A stretch of DNA of 64,000 nt from Anagrus nilaparvatae (GCA_022575985.1 JAKSXM010000147.1:23656001-23720000), one strand, 5' to 3'; positions 21,870-36,735 are shown, counted from the first letter of the stretch. The notes: generated by a model from the sequence alone, not told the origin. Made by a program: numbers and translations.

Positions 21870-24800
21870 TTACAATGTTGATTCGTGAACTGCTGTTGAA
21901 TTTTCATCATTTTCACAATTTCCAATAATTACTGGAATTCTTTGTGGTGTTGTAGTATTTGCAAAGTTTTCCTTCACAGTTTTTATTGAAGTCTAAAAAA
22001 ATAACATTTATATAAATTAAAATTTATTGAAATTTATTTAACGTTTTTCTAATTTAATGATAACTTTTTAAAGTAAGGAATTTATTAAAATTATAGGTAC
22101 ATTCTAAAATAATCATAAATAAGAGCTGCATTTTAGTACTGCTATCAAATAAGTATAATTACATAAATAGAATTTCTAATCCTTTATTGAAAAAAATGCA
22201 ATTTTTAAAAAAACAGTGACAATAGAACTTGGACATCTTCTAATTAGGAAATATTTTAAAAATCTCTTTTTTGTTAAATAAAAATTGCTAGCAAAAAATA
22301 ACAATTTCATTGTTAAAAATAGACAGTAAAAAATTCAACAACAGATTACTATAACTGAAGTAATCAAAAAATTTTTTAAAAACTTTAGGAGCATTAAATT
22401 TTTTTCTTAATTATTCGTTAATATTGTTATTGATTAATATTTTAAATGATTTAATTTTTTAAGCCCGTCTTTTTTTTAAAGCACTTAAAATGAACCATCA
22501 CTCATTTTCTGTGTTTTATATTAGCTAATTTTATGACTTATTAGTAATTTTGTAATTAAATGTAAATTACAATTAAAAATAACAAATTAATTATTTCACA
22601 AAATATAAATATTTAACTTACTGATTCTTCTGATCCATTGTCCTCAGTTTCCGTAGCATTATTCATTTTTGTTTGTTGTACAGGTGAATTATTTTTCCCC
22701 TTATTAAAGTTACTTTTATTTTTTTCTTCTACCACTTTTTCTTGCTCATCTTGTGAATCACTATTTTTTTTATTTTCATCATCATTATTGTTATTATGTG
22801 TTTTACTGTTATAATGAAAAGGTTGCATTCTTGAAACCCAATGATCTAGTCCAGATCCAGAAGAACTTGTAGATGCTGCTGAAGAACTACCAGTTGAACT
22901 ATTTGCTAGACCTCTTTTTTGATAAAATAATATGTATGCCGAACTTGTAACTAAATTAGTAATATTAACTTCTTCAACACGTGTATCATCAAAACAGTAC
23001 CATTGGCCATTATAAGGATTTCGACAGTAAGCAGTATAATGCCCTCCTTGCAAATCAGATCCATGATGATTACAAATTGCATATAAATCATACACATTCT
23101 CATCATATTTTGAAATATTAGGAGGCTGTCTAATTCGGTTGTTAGATTTTTTCCATGGCGGTGACCAATTGTAAACATTTATTGGGGTTGTTGTAACATT
23201 ATTGTGATTTTGAATGCCATTATGTGCTAAATGAGGAGTCATATCGAAGCCATATAATGGAAAATCAACAAGCATTGTAAGTTTTGATATTGAACGCTGT
23301 TTTGATTGTTGCCTAAATCTTTTTAAGTGGATAACTAAGATATCTGGCAATGACCAAAGGCCCAATTTTTTCACGACTTCTCTTTTTTTATTGCAGTTAG
23401 GACAATGCCAAGCATCTTCAACTCCTAAAACTTCTTCTCTTGTATAAAGATCAAAACATTTTTCAAGCGTTACCGTTTCATTAAGTTCTAGATTACTTTT
23501 CAATTGTTTGACACTTGCATGCTCTTCTATTTGATCACTATCATCTTGTACAATATTATTTTTTGTACCTTCATTCCATTCAAGAATAAGCTTAACATGC
23601 TGTGGCCCTGAATCATCAGCACAAAGTGCTAAAGCTTGTTCTATTTGTTCTGTATATAATGGATGTTCAACAGATGGATCTATGCAAGGATGTTCGTCTT
23701 GAACTGGAGTAGCTGCAGGATCAGCTACTCTTATACTAAATAGTCCAGGACATTGACTTGAAGTCAAAACATCGTCAGCCAAGCTTGCATGCATTTCTTT
23801 AAGTAGAAGCTTTTGTAAATCTTCATAAGATGTTTCCCTAGAAACTTGCATTGTATAAGGGCTACCAAACCTTTGCTTCATGTCACCCTTAACAATGACA
23901 TTAATCCAAACTAATAAAATATATGCCTGTTCAGTTGGTTCTTTTAATTGTGGCAGTTCAATGCAATAGAGAGGATCATTATCTGTTATAACTGATACCG
24001 GCTGGCAGTTTGAGAATGTTCTGAAAATAGAAAAAGTATAATTAAAAATTAATTCAAAAAAAAAAAATGAAAAAATGTAAAAATAATAAAATTAACCTAT
24101 GAAAACCTTCTTCGTGAACTTCTGTAAGTAACATATGGTTTTCATCGACTCCTGTGTCACTAGCCAATATTTCTCTGAGTTCTTTAATGTTTGCCGATTG
24201 ACTAACATTAACACCGATCCTAACTTGCCTTGGTTGTTGTGATGTATAAAGTACAGTTACTATAAGACCAATTTGTGGATTACTTTGTGGTGCAAGTACA
24301 GGAACAGAAACACATAAAAATGGATCAAATGTATTTGATTGTTCATTGCATCTTGGGCATGTTAAGCTTGATCTGAACTGTGCTTGAAATATTGCATGAA
24401 CTTTGGAATTATTACAACTTGCATAATTTTTCCATGCTTCGTGTGCTACTTGATCTGGCCTGCCAAAAGAGTTATGCTGAAAAAATAACAAAAAAACAAT
24501 TAATTAAAATTTAATAATAAGAGAAAATTTTATTCATTATTTTATTTAACGTGTTTTAGCAGTTATTAAAATTATTATTACAATTGTTGTAATCTATAAT
24601 TAATCAGACTTATATCTAAAATTATTTATTTATGAGTCGGAATTTTCACAATTTTTTTTTTTTTTTTTTAAATTCACTAATCTAGGTAGTTCAAAGGTAT
24701 AGTTGTAAAGAAGCTAAGCGACCACAGTGGCACCCAGTGGGATCCCAGTTACTATCTTAACAATGTAAAAATATGTGAAGTCATAAATTTTTTAATATTA

Positions 24801-27800
24801 ATTTTTTTTTTAACAAAAAAAAAGCGAGTCTAATATTTTTTTATTATGCAAAATAATTATTAAATTTTGACCCGTGAAAGCCTCCTATTAGATCGTTTAT
24901 AAGTTTGATAAACATTTTAATAACTTGCAAATAATGTCAGACTAAAAGAGTTTAATAAATTAATTAATCTCAAATATTCACGCTTTAAAAAATTGCTACC
25001 CTATTTTAATAAGAAGTTTTATGATAATAAAAAAATTAATTGGACTAAAAAAAAAATAAGAAAATGATTGCATTTTATAAATTACCCATTAGTCTCGATA
25101 AAGTTTTTTCTAATAATAAATTTTTTATTTTTATATTTCTAAAAATAACTATAACTGCAAGTTATTTTTATAATATAAACTAAGAAAAATACAAGTCTAA
25201 ATTTTTTATTTTCTTTTATTCGAATGCAGTGATTCAGTAAAAAAGTCAAGCTTAAAAAATATATAAAACCCCTTTTATTTAAATCTCATCCTTTTATTAT
25301 TTAAAATTGGGTGTACAAAAAAATCCAACAATAGGTATTACATTTTATTTATTTTATTGTTTTGTAATTGTCATTGAAAAATTCATTTATCTTTAAACTT
25401 TTTAATTACTTTTTTCATTATATTGTTGCAATAATTAATAATGATAATGCTAAACTCTAAATTGATTACAATATAAAATGAGTAGGCAGATTTTTTAAAA
25501 ATACCTTATGCACTCGCTTATGCATTATTTTTTTAAATTTTATTTCAAAAGAGTGATGGGAGTTTACAGACAACACTTTTTGGAATTCAAGAATACTTTG
25601 ATTTTTGAAAATTTACAGGCTTATTTTTAAGATTTGTCAAGAATATTTTTTTTAATCTGCACTGCTAATGTAATTATCATTTACTTTTTTTCTATTGACA
25701 CCATCGAATGGCTAAACTGCAAAACTGTCAGTGGCCCCTAAAAACTACAACCCTGATACCGGATAGCCGTATTTTTTTATCAATTTTAAAAGTTTATCTG
25801 AGCCAAGATCTGAGCACAATGATTGACAATAATAAGTTTTTGAAGTTACTGACTTATCAACTATACTTATCAACTGCCTATTAATGGTTTCGTATAAATA
25901 ATAAGGAAACGTGAATTTCGAAAAGTGTTTGGACCTTTGGTAAGTTAAAGTGCAATTTTCGAGGTCAAAACCCAATCAAAACCTACAAAAATTGGAATCG
26001 GCTTATCAAAGTTTCGCCATTTATTTCGTCTTTTACTTCAGTCAATTTACAGAGAAGGGGGGAGGGGGTATGTAACTCCTGGCCACCACCAGGTTTGTTC
26101 TTGGGTTTGTTCTAGTTTAGATTTTTTTAGGTCGCTGAATCCAAATTTCAGGTAATTTTTTATCGAAATTGCGCGATTTACCCTTTAATTATCAAAAACA
26201 CTCCCAATTTCTATACATCATTTAAGAAGTGAATTGCACAGTTTCAATTAAAAATGACCTTAAATTTGGATTCAGATACCCAAAAAAATTATACTATGGC
26301 AGAATTAAGGCTCATCGTGGAAATATATCAAAAATACCTCCTTCTAGGGGTGTTTTTTGGTAATTTAAGGGTGATTTGTTTATTTCTCATGGTCAATTTT
26401 CCGAAATTTGAATACGAGATCGTATAGAAAACGAGTTTTAATTAAAATAAAAAAAAAATTAAGCGAATTTTTCGAGCAAAAAAAAAAACAGATTTTTAAA
26501 GGTTTATTATGCATAGTGACAACATAAAAGGTTCATTTTTTATCCCAGTGTTTTTATACTTCACAAAATCATTTGATAATTTATTGATACTTCAGGATTA
26601 TCGGTAAATAAATAAAAATACACCCTTAAAAACATTTACTAAATTGAATCATGAAAGTGATGAGTCACTGCGTAATCTATAACCTATATATATTATATTT
26701 ACGAAACCCTATAACAATATATTGACTAAAATTAAATCGATACTTTTTATAAACTAAAGTATACTTTTTTTAAATTATTTTTAATTTTTAATTTTTTGAT
26801 TTTTTGACAAAATAATCATGCTCGCAATTAAGTATGTTTTGAAAGTAATATAGTTAAATTTATCATGATGCATATAATAATATGAACTTTGGAAATTCCC
26901 TTTTTAGCCTATAGAACCACCATTCTACATGCTAAAAGTCAAAGATTGTGTGGTTAATCTTTCTAATAACACCTGCACCTTGCAAATCAAACAAAAAACT
27001 TGCAATTAGTATAATTTTTTTTGGGCAAGAGATACGTTTTTCTCACCAATTGTAGCCAATTAAGCGAATCCACTTTTGAGGCCAAAAATGATTAATTTTT
27101 AAATTACTACTAAAATTAAAATTTTTGATAATAAAAATATGTTTAATTAATTTTACATTGATTTTTTTTTAAATTGTAAAAGATTATTTTTTTATTTTAT
27201 CATGGTTAAAATCATAATCTTTGATTTTTTTAAAAAGCCGGCCTCGATTAAATTAAAAAAATTCCATTCAACCTGTAAATAAATATTAAGGATGTTATAA
27301 AATTTAATGTACAAATAAATATTGAGATAAATATGCAGTCCGACTTGTGTAATAATATAAAATTCAAAATTTTAATTTTATTTCGTAATTACATATATTT
27401 TATTAAAATTTTACGCTTGTAATTTCAAAAGAATCATTATTTTCATATAAAAATTAATTAAATAATATTTTATAGAGTTAAAAGTTAGGCTAAAAACACG
27501 GTTATTTTATGCAAGTTTTCTGTGAAAAAAGGGGATTAAATTTTCCGAATTCAAAATAAAATATTTATCAAAATGTATTGATTTAAATAATATGCGAACT
27601 CATCAGTATGAGTAATAAAATATAAAAAATTGAACCAAATTATATGAGAAATTTTAGTAATAATTTTTTATTTTTTAATTACTACCTCGTTATTATTTAG
27701 GTTACTATAATTTAAATTGAAGGACGCACTGTTCAAAAAATTTCCGCATACGGCAGGTATACAATAGATACAATAGATATTCAGTTTTTTAGAGAAATCT

Positions 27801-30800
27801 CAAGAATTCGATGGCGTAGGTCGTTGAGTCGGTTATCCTACAATTTTAGAGAAATTTGAATTTAAAAAAGTATGGTAGTTCCTGATTTCAATTTAGTTTA
27901 ATACTTTTGTCTCTCAGTTTCGCAAGACAACAAACTTTAAGACCTACCCTTGGATTCTTGGTAATTTTTAAAAAAGACCTAAATTTTCCTGGGTAGAGTG
28001 ACGTTAAAATGCCTCTACGCTGCCAAAAATTATGTTTACGATGAGGGAAATTTTAGTTGTGGGATCACAATTGTCTTAAAATTAAAAGAAAATTTTTAAG
28101 TTGCACGAAATTGCAAATTTTTCACCGAAAAATTTCAAAATTCTTTGCAACTTCATCTGGAGTATCCAGTTGTTTATATTCTAAAATTCCTATTTATCAA
28201 ATTATCAGAAAAATATATTATTTTTGAGTCATCTCTTTAATCAATTCTAATAATTAAAAAAATTCATTTAAAAAATAATAATAAATAATTAAATGAAAAT
28301 TATATACGATTGATAAATAAAACATTCAAATTTTAATTATAGATCCAATATTACTTATATCCTGTTTATTTAATATTTCAAAATTAAATATTATATCATT
28401 CTCTTACACAAATAACAAATTAATAGTAATAATGACAATAATAATACAAAACATGAGATAAAAGTTTACTGCTAAAAAATATTAGCCATTTTTTATATTA
28501 CACAATAATATAAAAATTAGAGATACGAAATTCCCAGGAAATGACATAACATAAAAAACTATATTTTTTAGCAAATTGTATTTTTATATTAAATTTTTAA
28601 CTACTTTTTAAATTAAAAATACACTCAGGGTATCGAGAAATTTGTTTGAGCATATTTTTTTCTTTAATTAAATTTTTTTCAGAATTAGGAATCAACCAAA
28701 ACAATTGAAAAATGCTATTTATTTTGAAAATCTAATAAAAAAAACCAAACGTTCAAACCCAATAACCGAACGACGCATTTGAACAAAATTGCCAATCGCA
28801 TGTTATTTTTTACCTGTTTTTTTATCAATGAAACAAGAAAAACAAAGTTATTCGGTAATAGTCAGGACAGATTCTCTACGATACATAAACATAAATTAAA
28901 ATATATTAATGATTAACTTATATATTTTAATTATTATATCACACATACATACAAACGAACATCTTCGCTTCCTGTGGCGTTTGTAATAATACAAATGTTA
29001 AATAATAATTCCGGAAGTAATTCAGTAAATGCTTTTGTGGTAAATTAATATTAAATGTAAAAAGGTTTTGTTAAAATGCAACACTATACATTTTCCTAAA
29101 CAGTCTCCGTGCGTGTCAGCGTGAGTCAAAATAATGAATATTTTTCAATGTCAAAGTACAAAGTAATTTATAACACTTTAGAATGATTATTGCATTTAGA
29201 GTTTAATGAAAGTGCAGTAGACGCATAATTTTTTTTATTATTACAAGAGTTCTTTCTTGCATGCAAATTATAAGAAAAATTAATTTAGCTTGATATGTAG
29301 GTTACTGTCACAACTGTTGTACCTATTTTAACAAAATTTTCTTTTTTTAATTATTAATTTCAGAGAGCATTTCATTTTTATTAATAAAATCTTTAATTTT
29401 TTTAGTGAGCTTGAAGAAAATTGCTCTCTTTTTTTTCGTTTAAAATATAACTGTTAATTTACTTTCTAAATATTTTCTTCGGTTGGGGGATTTAGGTTTA
29501 TTTGAAGATTTTAAGTCAATTGGCGATAATCTTGCTATTTGTGGTGAAGAAACTAATGAAGTTATAAATGAAGTCATTGATTTAAATAAAGATCAGAAGG
29601 AAAATTCAGATTACGAATTTGAAGAACCAATACCATCCAGTTCTGAAGCTTATCAGAGTTGTTTAAAATTACCTCGAAAATTACTTAGAAGTTTTTTCGA
29701 AAGACAGGAAGACGCAGATAAAAATTCATTTAAATGTATCGATTTATTAGAAGAACAAGTTGTTTAAAAAAACAATTAAAAATATAAAACAAACTAATAT
29801 AAAATATTATCATAAAAAATTATAAAAATAAAGTTTGAAGTAAATAAAGATTAATATGAGATTAATAAAGAGATTTTCGAATTATAAAAGTGCCACTGAT
29901 TTCCACTGTATTCAGCTCCACCTTTTCCTATTATTATAAAGCAAATCGTCACAGCTAATGAATATATTAACAAAAGTGCCAATAAATACTGAAAAATTGT
30001 TTAATGCATTTTCTTTAAAAAAAATTCTTTCCTTTCACAGAACCTCTACTCCTACTCATATAAATAATAACTCATAAGTTTCATCATTTGAATTCTTTCT
30101 TCTATTTAGAAATATATTTTTCATGACGCATCTCGTATAGTATCATTATTTTTTTGGACTTATTTATAGGCTTATTTTGGCTGTTAATTGAGATTTATTG
30201 TTTTACACAATAAGGAAATAAGCATAAATAGCACTAAAAGTTTTTACATAGTTAATTTCTAGCACATTAATAATTGCCTGCATTATTGAGCTATTCATAA
30301 GCCTTTTCAGAATTTCAAAGTCATCGTCGCAAGGAACCAATGTGGAACCTAAACATCAAAGTTTATTACTAACTAAGGCTTGTAATATCTAATGTCGATT
30401 TTGATTTATGTATTTAACTTTTCTTCAATCGTTTATAAAATAACTATTTTCGTACTATCTTATATTTTAAAACAATTAGGTTATTAAAATCAAGTTCAAA
30501 TTGGTTTTAGGGCATTTCTTAATGGTAAGGGGTTGTATTTTTGAGACAAATTGTGATAAGGAGAAAAACAGGCAGTAAAAATTCAAAAGAAGTGCGTAAA
30601 TTAACGAGTAAATTAATTAAAAAAATTACAGAATTACAAAAACTAAAAGCCAGTCTTAAACTTGTTAAATTAAGATATTGTGTATTGTGTGATGTTTTTC
30701 TTCATTTTTTTTTTTTTGGTGTATAATTAACATTTCATTTTTAAATTGTTGGGTAGGATAGTAAGTTTTTGTTGCTTCATATTTCCAGATTTTTAAAAAG

Positions 30801-33800
30801 TTTTTTTAAGATCTTGTATTATTTAAATTATATAACCTTGCAAAGCTTGCTGAGAATATTAGAATTTTTTTTTTTAGAGAAAAGTGATAAAACTTTTTAC
30901 AGGAAGTTTATCAATAGGTTTATACAGTTATGAATTTATAAATTTCTGCCTTCTATCAGTAAATACCTTAGAACTCAATCGCATTAACATTTTCTGTTTT
31001 TTTAAATAAATAATAAATATTCATAATTTCAATAATTTTTTAATTCTTAATATAATTTTCGTAATTTCTTCATAAAAATAATGTTAATCATGCCTCGAAG
31101 CTATTAAACTTAAAAACCAGTTTATTTATTTATATTTTTTTAAAACTTCAAAATAAAATGAATTCCAGAAGAAGTAAGTAAAAGTACATAAATTTTTGTT
31201 GTTCCATAAATTTTTTTTATTATTTTCATTTTTTTATATTATAACGAGCTCATCGATTAATCGTCATCAATGTACTCTATAATTATCTGTAATTTTCATC
31301 TTTTATAATATTGCGCTAATGTTGGTATATATAAATTCCAATCTTTTATATAATTTAAGAGAAAAAATTTTCTAATATTATAAGAATATTCAGTGAATAT
31401 TTTTCTTATTTCACGTCAAAAATGTCTTTTTTCTTTAATATATATTTTTTTTCTTTACTTTCAAATAAATTAATAATGAAAGTTTAGCTATACGTATTGA
31501 CATTCCTTATTGAAAATTGACTTCAAGTTTCAGTGATATATAAAAAATTGTTTAATCGAATTTATTTAAATTATTTATGTTTATGCTATTTTAATGAACT
31601 TTATAGTACTTTCTATTTTGAAAATAAGAAAACGAGTAAAATAACATGCAAAGAATAATTTCAAAAAATTAAAAATTGTCTTTAATTAGATTAGATAAAT
31701 TAAACTTGGTGTGCTCTCTAAAACTCAGGCTATAAAACAAATTTATTACAAAAAAAAAGCTAATGTTAACAGAACGACCTTGCCAATCTTGGCCTAATCG
31801 TATGCATACTTTCATCCTTATAATAAGGACTTGATAATTAAAAGATGCTGGAACCAATGATTCTATTATTTACAGGAAGTTCATTTTAACCCTTTATGAT
31901 TTCTAAACTGCAAAAAAAAAAAGTATTTTATATGCGAGAAATTTAAAATGAAATAATGGTTCCCCACATAAAAAGAGTTGCTTTTTAAGCATCTGAAGTC
32001 AGATTTTTAAATTAAGGTTTTGGAAAGTCAGTACAGCTGATCAATAACCTTGTCAATAACATAATGACTGCTTCTTGGATTACTTGAATATATAGGAAAA
32101 ATATGAAAATTAAAATCTGAGTTAAATAATTCATTTTTGTATGGAATAAAGACTTAATCCGACTTAATTATTAACTCATTACATTAACAAACAACCAGTA
32201 AAAATGTTAAAAACCATACCATTTATTCGGTCCATTTTTTATGTCTTATGACAAATAAGCAACAAAATTAGTACTAAATTTATAATATATATAGTCTTCT
32301 TTAAATTTTTTATTTTTCATTTTTTAATATAATAAAGACAATGGCTTGGACAATGGTATAACCTCCCACAACCAATACCTTTAATAGCAGTCATACTGAG
32401 TTTAAGCACTTCCTTAAACTTTCTTAATAATGTTCATATAATGATTTTTATTGGAAAATCTTTTTTTTTTTTAATTTTCTTTTATTATTTTTATTTTATG
32501 CTCATTTTATACTTTTACTGAGATTGTAAATAAGAATATACGAGTTGTTTATTATCAAATGATAGATTCTCTTCAATGTATACTCCCACGCTTTAAGTTT
32601 CTAATTCTAATTTTTTTACTTATTTATTGTTGTATTTATTAAAAAAAAGGATCACTTATTCTATATGTGAAGATAAAGCGATTCAGTGATTTATATACAA
32701 AAAAATATTTATGATTCGCTTGCTTTAATTTTAATTTTAATTCTGAAGACTTTACATTATTACCAAAGAAGAAGCAAATAACAAAACAAATCTAAATTAT
32801 CATCTTAATATTAACAAATTTATTTCTCAATTTATCCACAAATTTATAATGTCCCCAGCTCTGTTTGAGAAATATTTCTAATTTAATCTCTATACTATTT
32901 TGAAAACCTAGACAGCGTTTAAATATACTAAATGTTCCATTTTTTTCTTAACTTTAGGTCAAGAAAGCGAACAAAAAAAGTAAAAATCTAGTTATTCCAA
33001 ACAAATAAAATTTTTATTCAGATAAAATCTGAATCAGCTAAAATTAAGCTAAAAATAAAATATAAAACTTTTATGCAAAAAAAAAAAAAATAATAATAAA
33101 TAATTCTATTTGTGGTTATTATTCTTGACTAATATTATTTATATTATACAATTAAAATATATTGAGGTTTTTCTATTTGTAATACACATTAGAAATAATA
33201 ATTCTATATTTTTTTCAATATATGAAAAAACAATTACAAAATAAAAATATTTTTTATTATTCAAAATTATAATTTATTTTAATTTCCTGTATTTACCCTG
33301 GTGTATACGTTAAAATATAAAAAATTGTTTATTTAAATAATTTTTTTTTGTTATTGTTTTATTGTATTAATTTCGAGATTAATTTTTTATTTATACTTGA
33401 CTTTTTTTTCACTTCTTTTGTTTAATTAATTTTAAAAGAACACATATTAAAGTTTATTGGCTTTTATTTAAATATACATAAAAAAAGCAATTATTTTATT
33501 AAATTTAAGTAAGATTTATTATGGTTAAGAAAAAATTAAATAATTATTTTAAGTTCACCATATGTATTGTTAAATTTTAATTAGTATTACACAAGCATCC
33601 TCTCCATATAATTAATTTTTAGTGGAGAGGAGGCTTAAGCGGCATATTGAAAAGTTATTAAAATATAGAATACTTTTTTTTTTAAATTAATACATTATTT
33701 TTCAAATTATTTACATGAATATAAAGTAATTGTTTGTAAACCCTATCTAAGCTTTGATAAAGTACAATAAACTAATAATTTAAGTAGATTTTTTATTATT

Positions 33801-35446
33801 GAATTTTAAAGAAAGTGCTATAAAGTGCTATACTTTTAAAATTTCAAATGGAAATTTTACCAAAAGAACTTTCTAATAATATATTAAAAACTGGATCGAT
33901 ATGTTAATAAATTATCAATAAATTATAAATTAGCTTAAAATGATGATGATAGAAAATCCTTTGTATGATAAGCATTCGAAATAATATCAAAATATTTTTT
34001 TAAAAATTTATTTCAAGAATTTGCAATACAAGCACATTTTTACGTATAAACAGTGAATTCTTTCTCTTTTTTTTTATTAATACTTGATGTTGTAGGGTTG
34101 CATTTTTATCATTAATTTCCCCTTCTAAATAGTAATATTTATATGCAACATTAGTATTATTATTATTATTATTATTGCTATACTTTAAAAAAAAAATGTA
34201 TGCACCTTATAATGATGATTGGATAAAAAACTAAAAGATATTTCATTTTCAATGATTAAATATTAAAATAAAAATAACCTTGTTAATTATAAAACATAAC
34301 CTTACTACATTATTTACTGAACCATAAAAATTATAATATATTAATTGAATAAATAAAAGACTCATTATCATAATATATAACTACCTGATTTTAAACTATT
34401 AAATAATTAATAAAAAATTTGTTTATAAATTTATGGCTTTTCATACATTTAACTAGCTTTCCTATTATGAATAGAAATATCTAATTTAACTGAATAAACA
34501 ACTAAAACATGTTAAATAATGTTCGATTTGCAATAATACATTATTTAACTTCTAGAAAAGAATTTCTTTTAGCAAAATAAAAATAAATACTTACTTTTAT
34601 AGGTTTGTACTTTTTATTGGTAGCCTGATTAAGTTCTTCATGCACTTTGTCTAACAACCATAATAAAAATTCTTGAGCGTCATGTTGTAGATTTCCTCTA
34701 TATTGACTACCATATTTTTCCACAACACTTTTAAAGTTCATACTCATTTCTGGATCATATTGGCAACTCCATATTGCTTTTAATAAGTCTGCTAATTTTT
34801 CTGTTATTTCACCTTTAGTACCATATTTTTTAGGATTTAATTTACTCTTTTTAGGTAAATCACTTTTGTACTGGTCTAATACAAAGTATTCAGCTAACAC
34901 ATCGGTATGCGATAAACACTGAAGTACAGCATTCATAAAACATGTATTACCATGATTTCTTAATCCTATAACTCCAGGTACCTTATCGGGTGGTATGTGT
35001 GCAGGTATAGCCGATGTTACTCTAACATCACCAGCACTCGAACTAAAGCCATCATGAATAATAAGTTTATGATTTTGTTTTCGAACTCTTTTGAATGTTT
35101 TCTTAACTGTATTAAAAAATTCAGTAAATATTTTACCACCACCTTTGATTCTTTGTATCCTTTGGTGTTCTTGGTATTTGTTATTAATTTCTTGTTCTTG
35201 CAAATTTGAAATATTATTACAATATGGACTATTGCTATCATCTTTATTGTAACTAATTTGATGGTTTTTAGGTTTTCTCTTTGATTTCCACGACATCCTT
35301 GGAAATGAGAAACTCCTTTTAAGGCGTTGAGTTCCCATACTAGCAGTTAGGGTAGAAGACCTCTTAACCTCTTGATTTTGTGAACCCAATTCGTTTGTTG
35401 AAGTTGACTTCATTGTTATTTCATTTTCTTTACTCATTATCATCAT
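21870..35446 (-). CDS. Ubiquitin carboxyl-terminal hydrolase, USP31/USP43 type
   Basis: Four exons join in phase: 35446-34595, 24476-24097, 24020-22622 and 21992-21870, giving about 917 residues. An in-frame TGA directly before the ATG at 35446 fixes the start. The USP catalytic domain begins near residue 157. The Cys box is GLRNHGNTCFMNA (catalytic Cys ~169), followed by HDAQEFLLWLLDKVHEELN. Zinc-ribbon cysteines lie at CPRC (~324/327) and CPNC (~617/620), then the His box GGHYTAYCRNP (His ~738) and WYCFDDTRV. The layout and the linker QFRSSLTCPRCNEQSNTFDP match USP31/USP43, which remove ubiquitin from substrate proteins. The N-terminus is basic and Ser-rich, and the C-terminus is low-complexity acidic, Ser- and Asn-rich. 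Intron 1 is about 10.1 kb; a small extra exon inside it cannot be excluded. Its start faces WDR48 across 1.3 kb. Confidence 0.93.
26055..26430. mobile_element. Decayed copy of the GGGTCGCTGAA foldback family
   Basis: The left end ACAGAGAAGGGGGGAGGGGG resembles the CAGAGAAAATCC-G-run end of the 14506-15222 element. TTTTTTTAGGTCGCTGAATCC follows, and its partner GGATTCAGATACCCAAAAAA lies at ~26267. The TTTAATTATCAAAAACAC/GTGTTTTTTGGTAATTTAA pair and GAATACGAGAT near 26412 also recur in the 14.5 kb copy. The right terminus is unclear. It is intronic. Confidence 0.6.
29483..29767 (+). pseudogene. C-terminal remnant of a Tigger/pogo-type transposase
   Basis: The frame gives LGLFEDFKSIGDNLAICGEE, a Glu/Asp-rich linker, and then a segment of CLKLPRKLLRSFFERQED type followed by a DLLEEQVV end. 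This order (DDNLA-type motif, acidic linker, LR..F..Q.. helix, ..ID.LE..V tail) is typical of the C-terminal end of Tigger and jerky/CENP-B-like transposases. Neither the catalytic DDE domain nor the DNA-binding domain was found upstream, so it is a fragment. It lies on the antisense strand of the USP gene's large intron. Confidence 0.7.
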
Positions 35447-36735
35447 TCAAAAATTGAATATAAATCGATTTTTTCTTTCGAATAAGCGGATAATTTATTT
35501 GATGCTTCATACACCAAGGCATCGCGTTTCTCTTTGGAAGCAATGACGAGCCTACAATTTTAATACCTTTTGCAAATATATATTTTTCTATTAAACATTT
35601 GCACACGTGTCACTGATTAGTTTATTCCAAAATAATTTTATTGGCAAATCAAATTTAAATTCTTTATTTATCATAAATATAAAAAAATAAAGATCACTTA
35701 GAACGTTATATACGTTGCAATTATACAATAAGGCGGTGTTTCTTCCTTTTTTCAATGCATTGCATATACAGTATATACTTACAACAATCTCATTTCATTT
35801 CTCCTCTTATTAGATATGTATGTATTGTATATAGGTGTGTATACAGTAAAAACTTTATTTTTATGAAATAATAAAATGTTTAAATTTGTAATAATATGCA
35901 ATTCAAGTTGCGGTCTCTGTACTTTAAAAAAATGTATAAATATATATCTAATAATGTTTCCACATGTGCTGCATATTTGCTACTGGATAAATAAATAATA
36001 TTTAATCTCGCTTTAGACTTGATAAAATTATTATTTGGGAAAAAGAGAAACAGCATAAGAATTATCAGTAGAAAGAGAGAATAAACAAATATACTTTACC
36101 TGAGGTACCTGAGCTGCTCTCTTATGTCAAAAATTAAAAACAGATAACAGCCATTTGCATTTGTAAAATTAAATATCTTAAACTGATCTAATAATTTGAA
36201 TAATTTAAACAATTTTTTTATTTAAATTTTCTTAGTTTAAAATTAAATATGCGAATCACACTTTTTTGAATAATTTAAAAAGTATTAAATAATTCCTGGT
36301 ATTTTTGAAATTAAAAATTTTCTCTGATTTTTGGGTATGCGTGCGACATCTAGTGCAGAAATTAAATTTGTCGGTAAAAACAATATTTTTTTATTTAATT
36401 TTTACGATCGAGCAAAATAGTTAAATAAAAATAAATGTAATAATGTAGTACATAATATATGTATACAAAATATTTTTTAAGTAAATTGTTGTGATTCTCA
36501 TTTAATAACAAAGTTTTCTATTAAAAATGTCAATTATGTCAATAGATAAGTGAAATACTTTTAAATGTAGTGAATTTCGGCATTTAAAAAATGATAATAA
36601 AGATCTTATCATACAAATTTTATTTTATAGACAATTTTTGTTATAACTGATAAGAAATTGAAGAAAATAAACAGCCTACTTAAAAAAATTTAATAATTAA
36701 AAAAAAAATTTTTTTACTAAAAATATTAGCAAAAA
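35447..36735. promoter_or_regulatory. Shared 1.3 kb divergent region between USP31-like gene and WDR48
   Basis: The start codons of the minus-strand deubiquitinase (35446) and the plus-strand WDR48 gene (36736) face each other across 1,289 bp. No other gene fits between them, so both promoters must lie here; a common bidirectional promoter is possible. There is no obvious TATA pair or conserved motif that I can assign. Short GC-richer stretches occur just upstream of the USP start (about 35510-35560). Confidence 0.5.

Larger units (their letters stand above)
24477..34594 (-). other. Large first intron (~10.1 kb) of the USP gene
   Basis: This is AT-rich non-coding sequence between phase-0 donor AAA|GTAAGT and acceptor TTTTTTCAG|CAT. 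It contains a foldback fragment (about 26055-26430) and a Tigger transposase remnant (29483-29767). A second plus-strand frame at 30541-30726 has a Lys/Leu-rich coil-like translation with no family match and is not called. Confidence 0.75.

Noticed and set aside
30541..30726. Plus-strand Lys/Leu-rich frame in the USP intron
   Set aside because: It starts at a non-ATG codon, has coil-like low complexity and no family signature.
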